A stretch of 64,000 nt of DNA from Parietichytrium sp. I65-24A (GCA_012862575.1 BLSF01000040.1:330035-394034); one strand, 5' to 3'. Counted from the first letter of the stretch, positions 1-10,630 are shown. Notes: generated by a model from the sequence alone, not told the origin. Translations and numbers: made by a program.

Positions 1-1160
1 ACCCGCTCGCGGTCGACATAGTCTGCTAGAACCTGCTGACGGTGTGTTCTAGTATGCTCGAGATATTTCTGACGCAGCTCTACCTCCAACTTGTCAATTT
101 CGAGCTTTGCCTTTTGAAGATCTGCCAACCGATGATCTAGTTCGCGCCTTTCTTTTTCTAGGGCAAGCTGTTCGATCTCTAGCTTTCTACGCTCTTGCTC
201 TCCTCTCGAGGTGCTCTGCTCGTACTTTTGAAGCAGACTTTGTCGCTCCTGGTAGAGCTCCTCTTGCATTTCTGCTTCTTTCGCCCGGAGCTGCTCTGCA
301 ATTCCTAGCTCGCGCTTCGCAAGCTCTTGCATCTTTGCCTTTAATTCTCGCCTCATCCTTTCTGCCTCACGAGCTAGCTCTATGCGGAAATGGCTCCGTT
401 CTTGAATCCGAATGTTTGTGAGCTCGTTTTCCCTTATGCGCGCGATTTCATTCTCAATACGAGCATCCGCCCTCTTCTCACATTCCCGCTGAAAACGAAG
501 CATTCGCTCCTCCGTGGAACGTTGTGGAAACAGAGCCTCTCTCTGAACAAGAGTGGCGTATTCCTCGCTGATGCGATTAAGTTTCCGGTCCAAGACCACC
601 GACGCGGAATCGCCTTCAAAACGGTCTTCGTCTGCCGTTTGCACCTGGCAGTCCTTGAGCACAATCCCTCGCCGGTTCACGACCTCGTGGCTTGCTGAGC
701 CAAAAGTCGCTCGTCTGATCATTTCTACAAGAAGTGGAGTTTCTCTCTCTTCGCCATGGTGAAACGCGCCATTGGCCCGGAGCATCTCATTCTCCTTCCG
801 GGACGCTTGAGTGGTAGGTGGCTTCCATTTAACAATTGCCTCCATCTCTGCTCTTCGCAGCGGCTCACGCCGTTCCAATCCAGCTTCGGGCATGAGCACG
901 CTCAATGTAAACATGCACTGCTCGAACTCTAGCCACTCCGCAACGATGCTGGACGCCAGGGATTTCTCCAAATCGAGCTGCGCTGTCTCATCCACATTCT
1001 CCACGACGTTCTTCCCCTGCCGCCTCCTGGGGTCATTCTTTCCCAGCGCCTGCAATTGGTGCACCAATTTCGCTCTCAGACCAGCTTTCGCAGCGTCCAC
1101 AGCACCGCATGAACGAAGTCCGCGGAAAACGCCTTCGCGAGCGTCCGCCAAGTCCTCCAT
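1..1160 (-). CDS. OFD1-like centriolar/ciliary protein, N-terminal part (cut by window edge)
   Basis: The minus strand is open from an ATG at 1160-1158 to the left window edge, about 386 codons, with a stop (TAG) at 1178-1176 just upstream. The product starts MEDLADAREG. Residues about 64-95 form a LisH-like helix pair (core IVAEWLEFEQ then LSVLMPEAGL), matching the LisH region of OFD1 in which a hydrophobic stretch ends in a PESGL-type motif. An upstream segment with AKAGLRAKLVHQL resembles the OFD1 extreme N-terminus. From about residue 190 on it is a long Glu/Arg/Gln-rich coiled coil, as in OFD1. OFD1 sits at centriole distal ends and centriolar satellites and is needed for distal appendages and ciliogenesis. 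If the assignment holds, the cell builds flagella. The C-terminal part lies outside the window. The identification rests on motif order and local similarity; another LisH/coiled-coil centrosomal protein is the alternative. Confidence 0.68.
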   Translation of the reverse strand, partial: MEDLADAREGVFRGLRSCGAVDAAKAGLRAKLVHQLQALGKNDPRRRQGKNVVENVDETAQLDLEKSLASSIVAEWLEFEQCMFTLSVLMPEAGLERREPLRRAEMEAIVKWKPPTTQASRKENEMLRANGAFHHGEERETPLLVEMIRRATFGSASHEVVNRRGIVLKDCQVQTADEDRFEGDSASVVLDRKLNRISEEYATLVQREALFPQRSTEERMLRFQRECEKRADARIENEIARIRENELTNIRIQERSHFRIELAREAERMRRELKAKMQELAKRELGIAEQLRAKEAEMQEELYQERQSLLQKYEQSTSRGEQERRKLEIEQLALEKERRELDHRLADLQKAKLEIDKLEVELRQKYLEHTRTHRQQVLADYVDRER

Positions 1161-1608
1161 CTCCCGTTCCTTTGTCTACCGATAACCTCGCAACGCCACA
1201 CTTCCTTCCTCCCGAGTTCGATGGCTGCCAATGTGCACTGCATTCATGTATGCTCCAACCACCGCCACACGCTCTGTCTCAGTCTTTGGCCTTCTTGAGC
1301 TGCCTTGTCCAAAAAACGAATCCAACCGCAAAGACAAGTCGGAGGCTGTGCCGGCGATAGTTGGGAGAAAGTTCTGCTCCTTGAGGGACAGAAGAGAGAA
1401 GAGAGAAAAGAGAAAAGAGAAAAGAGAGGGCACTTCAAGTGCGCCCTCACGCCAGTGCCTGCGCGCCAGACTAATATAAAGTGGTCCAAAGTGACTTGTT
1501 CGACGGGTAGTTTGGGATGGTTTCGAGGTCAGAAGATGTACTTTTGAAATGAGGCCAGTGTAGAATGAGGTATAGGTTGGTGATTGCCAGAAGTTTGGTA
1601 ACCAAGTG
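1161..1608. other. spacer between OFD1-like gene and tRNA-Gly
   Basis: No gene seen. It holds the presumed promoter of the minus-strand OFD1-like gene. A GA-rich purine tract runs at about 1383-1430, followed at about 1429-1447 by a short inverted repeat (GGGCACTT paired with AAGTGCGCCC, with a bulge). Confidence 0.5.
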
Positions 1609-1692
1609 GCGTTGGTAGGTTAGTGGCAAACTCCGACGTTGCCAACATTAGGTAGCTTCGTTGGGCCCCGGGTTCGATTCCCGGCCGACGCA
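1609..1692 (+). tRNA. tRNA-Gly (anticodon GCC) with a 13-nt intron
   Basis: A full cloverleaf can be drawn. The acceptor stem 1609-1615 pairs with 1685-1691 (one G-U), with discriminator A at 1692. The D stem is 1618-1621/1629-1632 and the anticodon stem 1634-1638/1659-1663. The T stem is 1668-1672/1680-1684 with loop TTCGATT. The anticodon-side loop is 20 nt (1639-1658); removing 13 nt after position 37 (about 1645-1657, the canonical tRNA intron site) leaves a 7-nt loop with anticodon GCC at 1641-1643. The internal B box at 1671-1681 reads GGTTCGATTCC, a perfect consensus. A T-run terminator follows. CCA is not encoded, as usual in eukaryotes. Confidence 0.93.
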
Positions 1693-1702
1693 ATTTGTCT
1701 TC

Positions 1703-1711
1703 TTTTTTTTT
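1703..1711 (+). terminator. RNA polymerase III T-run terminator of tRNA-Gly
   Basis: A run of nine T residues 11 nt after the tRNA discriminator base, the usual Pol III stop signal. Confidence 0.8.
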
Positions 1712-2848
1712 CGCTGAGCCTTGTCGATGTGTCGATGTCTGACTTTGTGAAGTTTCACGTTTTATTTTTCTGTTTTATTTTTGAATGCCAAGCTCGCGAG
1801 TACTCTCCACATTGCATTATCATACTTTGAAACTCTTTGATGGGTTCTCCCGTAATTGCGAGTGATTCGGCCGCTTAATCCCTCTCTGTGCCATTCGTCT
1901 TGTGCGTTCGATTATTCTCGAAGCACTCCAAAAGTCAAAACAGAGACCTGATAATTACTGAGTGCTGAAAAAGGTTTCGACGTTTGTTTGCGGACGCCAA
2001 ATTGTGCGTGAACTCAAGGCTTTTGTCACGGTGCCCATGTGCTCCTGATGTGCTCATGCGATCAAGTTCCTTTCGCCAGCCTCGCTGTCCGGAGTCTCCC
2101 TGAGCGGAACGCCATGGTCAAGAGTTGCGGATTCGCCGCAAGACGTCGAGGATTGTATGCCTCACTTGCAACTCTATCTCGCTCGTTGCATCGCATGCCA
2201 TTCTTCTCGTGCGTTCGCATAGATTCTCCAAGCTCTTCAAATTGAACAGGATGTCTGATAGGTACTGAGTATCAAAGAAAACTCAAGGTTTGCGGACGCC
2301 AAATTGAACAGGAACTTCAGGCTTTCGTCGCGGTGCAAGCCACAAAGCAAGGCACGAGAGAGCGCGTCAGACTTTGCTAGCTTAATCATCACGGACGTCT
2401 AGATTCTCTGACTCTGCTGACTCTCAAGGGGAGGCTCAAGCCAAGCACTTTCAGGGTCAAAATTCAAGGCTAAATCGAATCTTCTTCTTCTTCTTCGCGG
2501 TATACAACCCAATGTGGGCAGCCCCGTTTTCCTCCTATTCTTTGCAACGACCACCAGGTTTGGTGATTTGAGTAAATGTGGTTCCAAACAGCTTCTTTGA
2601 CTATAGCGCTCCACTCGATGAGACGCCGGATAGAAAGTCTGGTGAGAGAATTGTGATCTCATGAACACGTCAACAGTACAACATTTTTTCGTCTTGCTCT
2701 AGTTCTCAGTGATGAATCGATGTGTGCTAGTATGTAGCATCATGGGAGACAAATCAATTTGCACGAACCGTACAAGCTTTCACGGAAGCCGTCTGGCGGG
2801 CGACCAGTAGAATTTCGCAGAGCGGATAGATATGTATTTTTAAAAAAT
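1712..2848. other. spacer with diverged direct repeats
   Basis: No gene seen. It holds the paired diverged repeats described separately and a short GAA/TTC microsatellite near 2482-2498. Confidence 0.5.
1891..2335. repeat. two diverged direct repeat copies, ~305-bp period
   Basis: About 1891-2033 and about 2200-2335 share the same ordered blocks: GCCATTC, TGTGCGTTCG/CGTGCGTTCG, a TACTGAGT-type block, TTTGCGGACGCCAAATTG, then AGGCTTT(T/C)GTC(A/G)CGGTGC. Copies are clearly diverged, so this is an old segmental duplication or a repeat fragment. No ORF is conserved between them. Confidence 0.55.
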
Positions 2849-4669
2849 TTATTGTGAACTTTTGACGGTTTTTCGTTGGCGGGTTTCGGGGCTCCACCAG
2901 TTAAGGTTCTCGGCTGCACGAACTTCGGGATCGTTCAAGCGCGTAAAGAGAAAGAGCTCGGGATTTTTGGGCTGGTTGACGCCAGCTTCTGTATAGCAAA
3001 TGTCTTGCGCAGTCGTGGGGCTCTTGAACTCGATATTGTACTGCTGCACGAGGTTGAGGGTGAAAGCCTTTAATTCGACCTTAGCAAACGTTTCGCCAAT
3101 GCACATTCTGCTGTGGCCTCCAAATGCGGTAAGCGACCGCCTGGCGCTCTCACTGAATGGGTCGTCGGACATGAATCGAGTTGGGCGAAATTGATCTGCG
3201 TCATCTCCATACCATTCTCTCCTGCGAAACGCAGTCCTACCAGGAATGTTGACATTTGTCCCTTTAGGGATGAGCCAGCCTCCAATGGTCATATCCTCGT
3301 CATAATTGACTCGCTGGTTCACCGTAACAGTGGGATGGTAGCGCATAGACTCCTTCAAAAAGGCGTCCAAATACTCCATGGACCTCACCTCCTCCACTGT
3401 AGCAGAAGACTTTTTCCCAACGACAGCAGAAATGTCCTCTCGCAGCCTCTTCTGTAGGTCCTGGTGTTTGGCAAGATTCCATAAAATCCAATACATGCTT
3501 GCGTGGGTGGTGTCGTAAGCGCCATTCAGGAACCCGCACATCGTGGAAATCGCCCGTTCTTTGGAGAAAAATGGCTCACCGTTCTCATTCTTTGCAGTCA
3601 CAAGCAAGGTCAGCGCAGACACATCGTCTGCCCACTTTTTAGGATTGGCTTCGATATCCTTGCGCCGAGTTTCGATGAGAGAGAAACACAGCTCCCGCCA
3701 TTGTTTGATCGTATTGAGATACTCTCGGTAACCAGCTAAAAAGTAGGGTGGAATCGGCCAGAACATCCATTTGTTGATGTTGTGGATGAGATAGAGGTGG
3801 AGCTTCATGATGCGTTTGCCGATGTCCGATGTGGTCCATGCCCCTCCAAACAGAACTTGTCCCATCACATCGTAGATCAGAGGGGAGATCTCCTTGAAGA
3901 AGTCCACACCACCTTTTGCGCTGCCCCAGTTCTTTGACAGCAGACTCATCTCCCTGAAGGAAACGTCATTCACCTTGCGGAGCTGATCAGTGTTGGAAAT
4001 CATCTTTCCATAAACGAGCCGCAGCTTTTTAACCATTTCCCCGTGAGTGAACAAGAGGTTCTCCTTGCCTAAATAGGAGAGGAACATGTATGTTTCAAAA
4101 GGTCTAGATTTGGCCTTCTTGTAGAGCTCCAGGATGTGATCTGGGTTTGTGGTAGAAAAGTTGAGAATGGTTGGGCCCAAAAAGAACCGCGTAAATTCGC
4201 CATGCTTCTCGTGCATCTGAATAAAAAAGTTCTCCCCAAAGCCACCGCTGTCGAGAAGCTCCTTTACGTCGCCTAGTACCAGTGACGGGTTCGCCGACCC
4301 GGGGTACGTATCAAGGACCCACCTTCGCCACTTGAGAAACTGAACGTATCTCTTCAAGCAGTACGCCGTCAGAGCAACGAGTGTGCCGCCATACACCTTT
4401 TTCGCCGTGTCGCTCTTGGCCAGCTCCACGAGCTCTCGCCATTTCTTCAGCACCAGTTGCATCCCGTCTTGCGCCTCCGCCATTCTGCCTAGCGCGTGTT
4501 TCGCACTGATGCACTGGCTACGTGCTTGTCTGTCACTGATGTACCGCACGGTTTTCCTTCCACGCCCTTGCTTTTGCGCATTCAAGATCTGCCTGCTTTT
4601 ACATAAAGATTCTGCGGGAGGACATGCTCTCTTCGCTTGGCCAATTTGGGATAGGACAATCCTGTTCAC
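2849..4669 (-). CDS. cytochrome P450 monooxygenase
   Basis: A single-exon P450. In the 606-residue frame the heme loop reads FGGHSRMCIG with Cys523 as the thiolate ligand. The ExxR pair of helix K is E440-S-M-R443. The I-helix oxygen-activation motif is G383-A-Y-D386-T387-T388, and FRPTRF stands at the PERF position. An N-terminal hydrophobic stretch (YGGTLVALTAYCL) after the start is a likely ER anchor. Two starts are possible: 4669, or the internal ATG at 4483-4481 (MAEAQDGMQL, 544 aa). The second gives a normal P450 length and puts the anchor near the N-terminus, so I prefer it; the first 62 residues look like translated leader. All catalytic motifs are intact, so it should be an active heme-thiolate oxygenase. 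Substrate and CYP family cannot be read. The stop codon TAA lies inside AATAAA (2853-2848). Confidence 0.93.
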   Translation of the reverse strand: MNRIVLSQIGQAKRACPPAESLCKSRQILNAQKQGRGRKTVRYISDRQARSQCISAKHALGRMAEAQDGMQLVLKKWRELVELAKSDTAKKVYGGTLVALTAYCLKRYVQFLKWRRWVLDTYPGSANPSLVLGDVKELLDSGGFGENFFIQMHEKHGEFTRFFLGPTILNFSTTNPDHILELYKKAKSRPFETYMFLSYLGKENLLFTHGEMVKKLRLVYGKMISNTDQLRKVNDVSFREMSLLSKNWGSAKGGVDFFKEISPLIYDVMGQVLFGGAWTTSDIGKRIMKLHLYLIHNINKWMFWPIPPYFLAGYREYLNTIKQWRELCFSLIETRRKDIEANPKKWADDVSALTLLVTAKNENGEPFFSKERAISTMCGFLNGAYDTTHASMYWILWNLAKHQDLQKRLREDISAVVGKKSSATVEEVRSMEYLDAFLKESMRYHPTVTVNQRVNYDEDMTIGGWLIPKGTNVNIPGRTAFRRREWYGDDADQFRPTRFMSDDPFSESARRSLTAFGGHSRMCIGETFAKVELKAFTLNLVQQYNIEFKSPTTAQDICYTEAGVNQPKNPELFLFTRLNDPEVRAAENLNWWSPETRQRKTVKSSQ

Positions 4670-4824
4670 ATCGTCTGCACCTGTTGTCCTATCTTGTAGC
4701 CTTTCCTACCGCTGGCTTAGCGCAACTTTGCGATGCAGATCTTACTAATGCGAGGCGTGAAACCGTAAGTGCTAGTAGCTAGCTCGCTAGCCGAACGATT
4801 AGAGGTAACCGGACGGATGAAAAG

Positions 4825-6933
4825 TCACTCGGGCGTGTCGCTGGAGCTGCATTCCTTGGCGCAGAGAGCATCCTCCAGGGCATTTCCGCATTGGTCAGGA
4901 GAGGTGACGTTGAGTATCCCGAGCACAATGATTCGGTTTTGGTAAGACATGTCTATACATGCTCTGCCTAAGGCGGTGCGGAGCGCAGGAAGGTCACTCT
5001 CCTCCGTTTTGGGCATCGAAACCGAGAGCTTTGTGCACAGTGCAGTCGGGTTCTGTAGTTGCTCAAGGCGGGGTGCTTCTCGAGTCAAGAGCTGGGCGAC
5101 GGCACGGCACACACTGCAGGTCGAGGATGCGAACGAAGGGCCAATCGCTCTCAGTAAATCTTGCCACGATTCCTGGCGTTCGCAAGAGCCGACAATGTCC
5201 TCGCACACACGCCGCGGCAAGTGCTGATCCTGTATATCACCCAACTTGACAAAGTATTGCAGCAATTCATCGAAGTGATCGTCCAGAATCAATTGACAAG
5301 AACGTGTGATTGCAAGTTTGGTTCTGGGCAGGTCTTCCTTTTTCAACGAGCCTGGCACATCCATAGGGAGTTTGTTGCACAGCTTCTCGAGAATGTCAAA
5401 ATGGACTTGCTCGCTATGTGCAAATGCAATCGTTTTCCTGTCACCGGCCAAGGTGTGTTTGCGGTCACTATAAAGTTCAGCGACCCGATCTTGGCGTAGC
5501 TGTGCTTGACGAAAAATCTGCAGGCAAATACAGCAAGAAGATCTTTGATTATAGCCCTCACACGGCAAGGTGTCAAGCCCAGCATTGGTAAGCTCTCGTA
5601 GCGCGGGGTCGGCGTCACGGCCGATCCACGGCTCCGCATATACGATCTGAGGCATCGAAAGGAATACTACAATAGCTATTATGGTCGGCGCAAACAGAAT
5701 TATGAAGCGCAAAACGCGCCCCAAGAAACCGGGGCCAGAGCGAGCAGGTTTGGGTTCTTGGACTCCGCTTGACGTGTCGAGGTGTTGCGAAGTTGTCTCA
5801 GCAGCTAAGGAATCCTCCTCCAGAACGCTAGGTTCTTGAGGTGGTTTGGGGCTGCGTGGCTCGGCAGGTTTACTTCCGGCTGTGACAGGTTTCAGGAAGC
5901 CATCGTACGCCATCTTCTTCCGCTCCTTGTATTCGCGAATAGACTGTTTAACAGAATTCGCTTCCTTTTGAATATTCCCAGCCTGTTTCGGATGGGCTTC
6001 CATCGCACGTTTGATGCAAGCTGTGGCTTCGACGTACTCGCCCAGTTTGGTGGAAACTCTGCTTGCCCGGAGTAGCGCCTTGAGATTACTTGGATCAATA
6101 CTAAGAACAGCAACGCAAGCATCTTTGGACTCTTTCCATTTCCCCTGCTTTTCGAAGCAAGCTGAGATGTTCCCGGCTGTCTCGGCTCGTAGCTTGATCA
6201 AGTCGGGGTTTGTATTGTACTCATCGTGCTGGTCAAGCTCTTGCTCTTCTGGTTCCTGCCCGGGAATCGTGGGGGTTGGGGGAGGCGGAAGGTGCGATTC
6301 GCTGTGTTTGAGTCCCTCCTGATAGCACCGAAGAGCCTTGTCCAGCACACCAATGCGAAAGAAGTGGTTTCCCCTCTCCTTGCGTCTCCGCACTGCCGCC
6401 ACAAGCTCGGTTGGGGTCATTTCCACGGGCTCCTTTTCAATTTCTCCCATCTTGACCAATTCCACACGCGCCTCGATGTCCTCGTTCGGGCCCAGATCCG
6501 GAGGGAGGCCCTGATCTGCATAGGCGAATCTGTGGCTCACGTGCACCACTGCCAGCTCGCCAGGCTTCATCATCCGTATGGCCAGCATGACTCCCGGGAC
6601 CACGGCCTCGAGCGTTTGGTCGCCCACAGTGACAAGAAGCGGGCCTTGTCCGCCAGTCCGGGAGTCAAAGAAGAGCTTGCCACTCGACTTGACGCGCATT
6701 TCCAAGTGCACGTACACATTTTGCTTAAATTCGGGTGCGTCACCTTGGCCTTGGCGCTCCACCTTCTTCAAAACTGCGCCGCTGCCTCCGAGAAGGTCTT
6801 TCCATTCCGTGTCCTGTGACTCCGCCATGCCAGCGGATTGCGCTCTCTCCTTGCCACTGATCCTTTCCGTGTCTGCCGCTGCGGCGAGTTTTCCGTGTGG
6901 GGGATGTGGGGGACGGATTCCTTCGGGCTCCAA
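4825..6933 (-). CDS. FKBP8-like FKBP/TPR membrane protein with canopy/saposin-like C-terminal region
   Basis: Numbering is for the 702-aa frame. The ATG at 6828-6826 (MAESQDTEW) is an equally good start. Residues about 52-163 are an FKBP fold of the FKBP8 type: the G-K-L-F-F-D-S-R strand is present, but the prolyl-isomerase Trp is replaced in LEAVVPGVML, so isomerase activity may be weak. Residues about 183-345 are TPR helices (RGNHFFRIGVLDKALRCYQE; GNISACFEKQGKWKES). A Pro/Glu linker leads to one transmembrane helix at 408-427 (FIILFAPTIIAIVVFL). FKBP8 ends there; here about 275 more residues follow, with ordered cysteines: C467/C470, C519, C546, C577, C584, then C606/C609, C633, C659, C682, C691/C695. 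The first set matches canopy/saposin-like spacing. Inferred topology: cytosolic co-chaperone half, ER-luminal disulfide-bonded half. Confidence 0.83.
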   Translation of the reverse strand: MEPEGIRPPHPPHGKLAAAADTERISGKERAQSAGMAESQDTEWKDLLGGSGAVLKKVERQGQGDAPEFKQNVYVHLEMRVKSSGKLFFDSRTGGQGPLLVTVGDQTLEAVVPGVMLAIRMMKPGELAVVHVSHRFAYADQGLPPDLGPNEDIEARVELVKMGEIEKEPVEMTPTELVAAVRRRKERGNHFFRIGVLDKALRCYQEGLKHSESHLPPPPTPTIPGQEPEEQELDQHDEYNTNPDLIKLRAETAGNISACFEKQGKWKESKDACVAVLSIDPSNLKALLRASRVSTKLGEYVEATACIKRAMEAHPKQAGNIQKEANSVKQSIREYKERKKMAYDGFLKPVTAGSKPAEPRSPKPPQEPSVLEEDSLAAETTSQHLDTSSGVQEPKPARSGPGFLGRVLRFIILFAPTIIAIVVFLSMPQIVYAEPWIGRDADPALRELTNAGLDTLPCEGYNQRSSCCICLQIFRQAQLRQDRVAELYSDRKHTLAGDRKTIAFAHSEQVHFDILEKLCNKLPMDVPGSLKKEDLPRTKLAITRSCQLILDDHFDELLQYFVKLGDIQDQHLPRRVCEDIVGSCERQESWQDLLRAIGPSFASSTCSVCRAVAQLLTREAPRLEQLQNPTALCTKLSVSMPKTEESDLPALRTALGRACIDMSYQNRIIVLGILNVTSPDQCGNALEDALCAKECSSSDTPE

Positions 6934-8780
6934 CTCTGCTCCTCGCGCTGTCGCTGCTAGTTAGCTAGCTACTAGCTGCTTTTCTCTCAAGTCAAGTCAA
7001 CTGCGCAAATGGTATCAAATGATGCAGTGCGCCGGGGTTCCGTTATGTTAGGCGTCCGCGTCGAGGACACCTGTGCGCGGCGGTTAGTCTCTTGGGACAA
7101 GCCCTAAAGCTAGCTAGGCTGAGCCAGCATTCATAGTAGATAGAGTGCGTTATCAAGATTCATAACTCATTGACATGTGAATTCAAAACGAAGACTGCTC
7201 TTTTGGGACTCTGGCAATCTCTGGCATCTGGAGTGTAGTGCCGAGAGCAATTTCTCTCGATCCTCGCGGTCCTCGCGGACCCAACCGCGGACCACATCGC
7301 AAATAACGGAATCAGTGAAGCGGTCAGGATCAAAGAAAAGATGTGGGGTGAGAACGAAGTGCAAATTGCCAACGGGTTGCATTCTACTCAGCTCGTTGTT
7401 AACCAGTGTGAGATTTCTCTCCTTCATGAACTCTAAATCTATCTTTTCTTTTACAACTTCGAAGAGTCAGCCGCTGTGGATTTTGCTGCGGCATGCATTT
7501 CCCTTTGAATTAACTGTCCAAAGAAAAATAACTTCCCGTACCGTGCTGCGGCTCTCTCTGTCCCCGCAGCGCACCAACTCAGAGGGTTGAACGCAGGTCG
7601 CCTAGACCACTCTTGTGGAGTCTGGATGGTTTTGGATGTTCTCGACTCTGCTGCTTCCCTCTCACGCATCTGAACCGCCAACCAAAAAAAACAGATACTT
7701 TGCGTGTAGAAGTCGTAGAAGTGCTGGTATGCATAAACCAGCAACGCAATCCTGGCCGCCCGTCGTAATTACATGTAATTACTTCCAACTCGGATGAACG
7801 CATGTGTCATGACTCATAACAAATTTCCTTATTCAGTTCCTGGAACAGCTGAACCAGCTGTCAATGAGACGTATGTCGGACGACTCGGCCTCAGGACGGT
7901 CTTCGATCCCAAGATAATTTGTGAGGGCCAAGAAATCGTTGTACGCTAACGGGCTGGACTCTGACTCAACTTCCAACTTGTTGTGAGGCCCCAGTGTCAC
8001 TCCAAGTGCCTGCTATGGGGGCCCCAAGAAGACCAGCCACCAATAGACCTCCTCTTAAACGGAAGACTAATAGTGAACTTTCGCATTGTGACTGCCGTCC
8101 AAACCTCGAGAGCGCCACACGTTCACGTACAATTGCTAACCAGAATATTCGGGAATCCCGGAAGCTCTGTCGCGACTGGACGGGCGCGAAAAAGCCTATC
8201 TGATTCACAGGAGGGGAGAACTTGCGTTGTGGATTGCAGGAGTCGGGAGAGACTGTATTTGCTGTATAAGGATGTATAAGGCTTAAATTTATCTTCCACC
8301 GTGTTCATTCACACTGAACAGAGCAATGAACCTTGTGACAAAAAAAGTCGTGTGAGTCGCCGAGGAATACAGAAAGGCGAAATGAGAGAGGGCAAAAAAC
8401 AACAAAAATCCTCCGCTGTTTTTTAAAAAGTATTTTTACAATAATTTTTTTTTAATGGCAGTTCAATGCTGTGCTGCCAATTGAAAGATCCCAAGTGGGA
8501 GCGAGTGAGGCAAGTCAAGAGTCGTCCTTCAACTTGCACATGCATTCAACGCATCATCATCGCGACATCGACACCTGCGGTGCCGTAACGAGGGCGCGGG
8601 GTCGTTTATTTCTCCAGCAAGCCATTCAAGTTGCCTCAGCAAGCTTTTGAGAGACTCGATTAGATTGCGGATAGGAAAACTCACTCCGTCATCGTTGTTC
8701 ATGCTCCAGGAAAAGCCAAGACGAACACTGCTCTCCCATTCTCTCTTCTCTGTCTCGTATTTGTCTGTGACGTCACGGTG

Positions 8781-8806
8781 AGATAGATAGATAGATAGAT
8801 AGATAG
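8781..8806. repeat. AGAT microsatellite
   Basis: About six and a half uninterrupted AGAT units. Confidence 0.9.
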
Positions 8807-10578
8807 GTAGTTGGGGTCGCCAGTTGTACGTATTTTTTAAATAGGTGCCCACAGGGGCTCAGAGAGGCGCGAGATCCTGGGACATTCCTTTTCGATTGCT
8901 TCGCGAAAACGCAAAGCAGAGCACACGCTCGAGCCCCTTCTTCCTTCCGCCTGCTCACTCTACCCTCCGCCCGCCGAGAGTAGTGCCCTCGGTAGATATC
9001 TTCTCTGAGTATGATGGCACCTACTGTAAGCCGTAGCAGAGCGACTGTGAGAGTTGGTGCGTGTAGTAGGTGGTAATTACTTACAGACTGTGAGTTCACC
9101 TTTAGTATACTTCCACTGCCAAGCTCCTTCCCAACTTTTGCCCTTCTCTTCTTTCTCGCGCAGCTTTTTGTCTGCTCATGCGCTCGAGTGCAACCAACAC
9201 TGAGTGGGACTTCCAGAGGCATGTCCAAAAATCTGAACGACTCCAACGTAATCAGTATTTTGGTACTACCGCTGAGCATTTGGTACTGAGTACTGACGAT
9301 CAGAGCTGTTTCTCCACTCTTCCGCCTCCGTGCCACCTCGAGAAAAGTGGCCAGCGGTGGGCTGGTCTTGACATAGCGCTCTACACGCATTGGAATTTTT
9401 TTTCTTATTCTACATCATTCATGCAGGAGCCACAGGAGCCCTTCGGATGATTTTTGTTTCAGCACCCCAAAGGGTCGCGCTGCAAGTGAAATTTCAATTG
9501 AAAGATTGATAATTGATAATTATACAAAAACTGGCTTATGACTCGGCTAGGACGAGGACGAGTGGTGAGTTCCTACAGACATGCTACGTACTGTACTGAC
9601 TGCTTTATGTGACACCTCACGCACAGACATGGAGGCGACGCTTGATCATTAGGTTTTTTCAACTATCCATTTTGGTAGCTACGGATTTGGACGGCAGGCT
9701 TGCAACAGGTGTACTGTAAAAGCTATGCTCTTGCGTTGTGAGAAGGAGGACAGCAATCTGCGTTTGCAGTCTGAATTCCCTCTCTCTTTTTGCGTTTTTT
9801 GTATAATTTTAATTCACAGTCATTGAACAACAACGAAAGCTAAAACTAAACTAAACAAAAAAGATAGAGGTTGTGATAAATTCTGGATCTGTTTTCGCGA
9901 AAGAAATTACGGTCGTGCTCTTCCTTCTTTCCGTTGCCATGGACGTGTCATTCTTGAGTGAAAGAAAAACTTTGCAGAACTTGGCTGCGACAGCGAACGT
10001 GAAACGGATGATTGATTCACAATGAATGTCTGCAAGAGCGCAACACCGAACCGCTAAGGTAGACCGTATTGCAGCAGTAGTACTGACGTGCACACTCAAA
10101 TTGGACAGCGACGTTTGTTTTTGATTGAACTGTTCTGATCACATGTTCAAAAAAGTGCCAAAGAATTAGCTATGGATTGTACCGGTAAAGCTTAACTCTT
10201 GCCCAGACTCCATGGCGCTAGTACCACGTACCCACCATCGACGTCAACGAAGTTTCCTCCCGTCCGTGTCTGGAGGCTCGCTCCCTGGGATGGTTTTACT
10301 TTTGCTGCTGCACGTCAGTCTCACACGCACAAACGCAGGAATGAGCCTTGATGAGCCGCGTGCGCAAACCCCCAAGTTTTCCCATTTTGAATTCACAGAT
10401 AGCAGTATCATAGCTTCTGCCTGAGCGTCGTAAGCGGCGGTAACTCAGGTCAACTCATGTAAGTCCGTCCACCCAGCCGCTCCAACGCCTTCAGGTTTAT
10501 CACAGTTGAGCTGGGGTCTGTTGTTTCTGTGGTCTTGACTTCCACCCTGACCGGTGGGAGGGCCTTCCTCTTTCCGTT

Positions 10579-10630
10579 CCCTCCCTCCCTCCCTCCCTCC
10601 CTCCCTCTCCCTTCCTTCCTTCCTTCCTTT
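10579..10630. repeat. CCCT/TTCC pyrimidine microsatellite
   Basis: Seven or more CCCT units followed by four TTCC units, all pyrimidine on the plus strand. Confidence 0.9.

Noticed and set aside
8773-9390. 205-codon minus-strand ORF
   Set aside because: No family motif, spans a microsatellite, and reads as low-complexity at its end.
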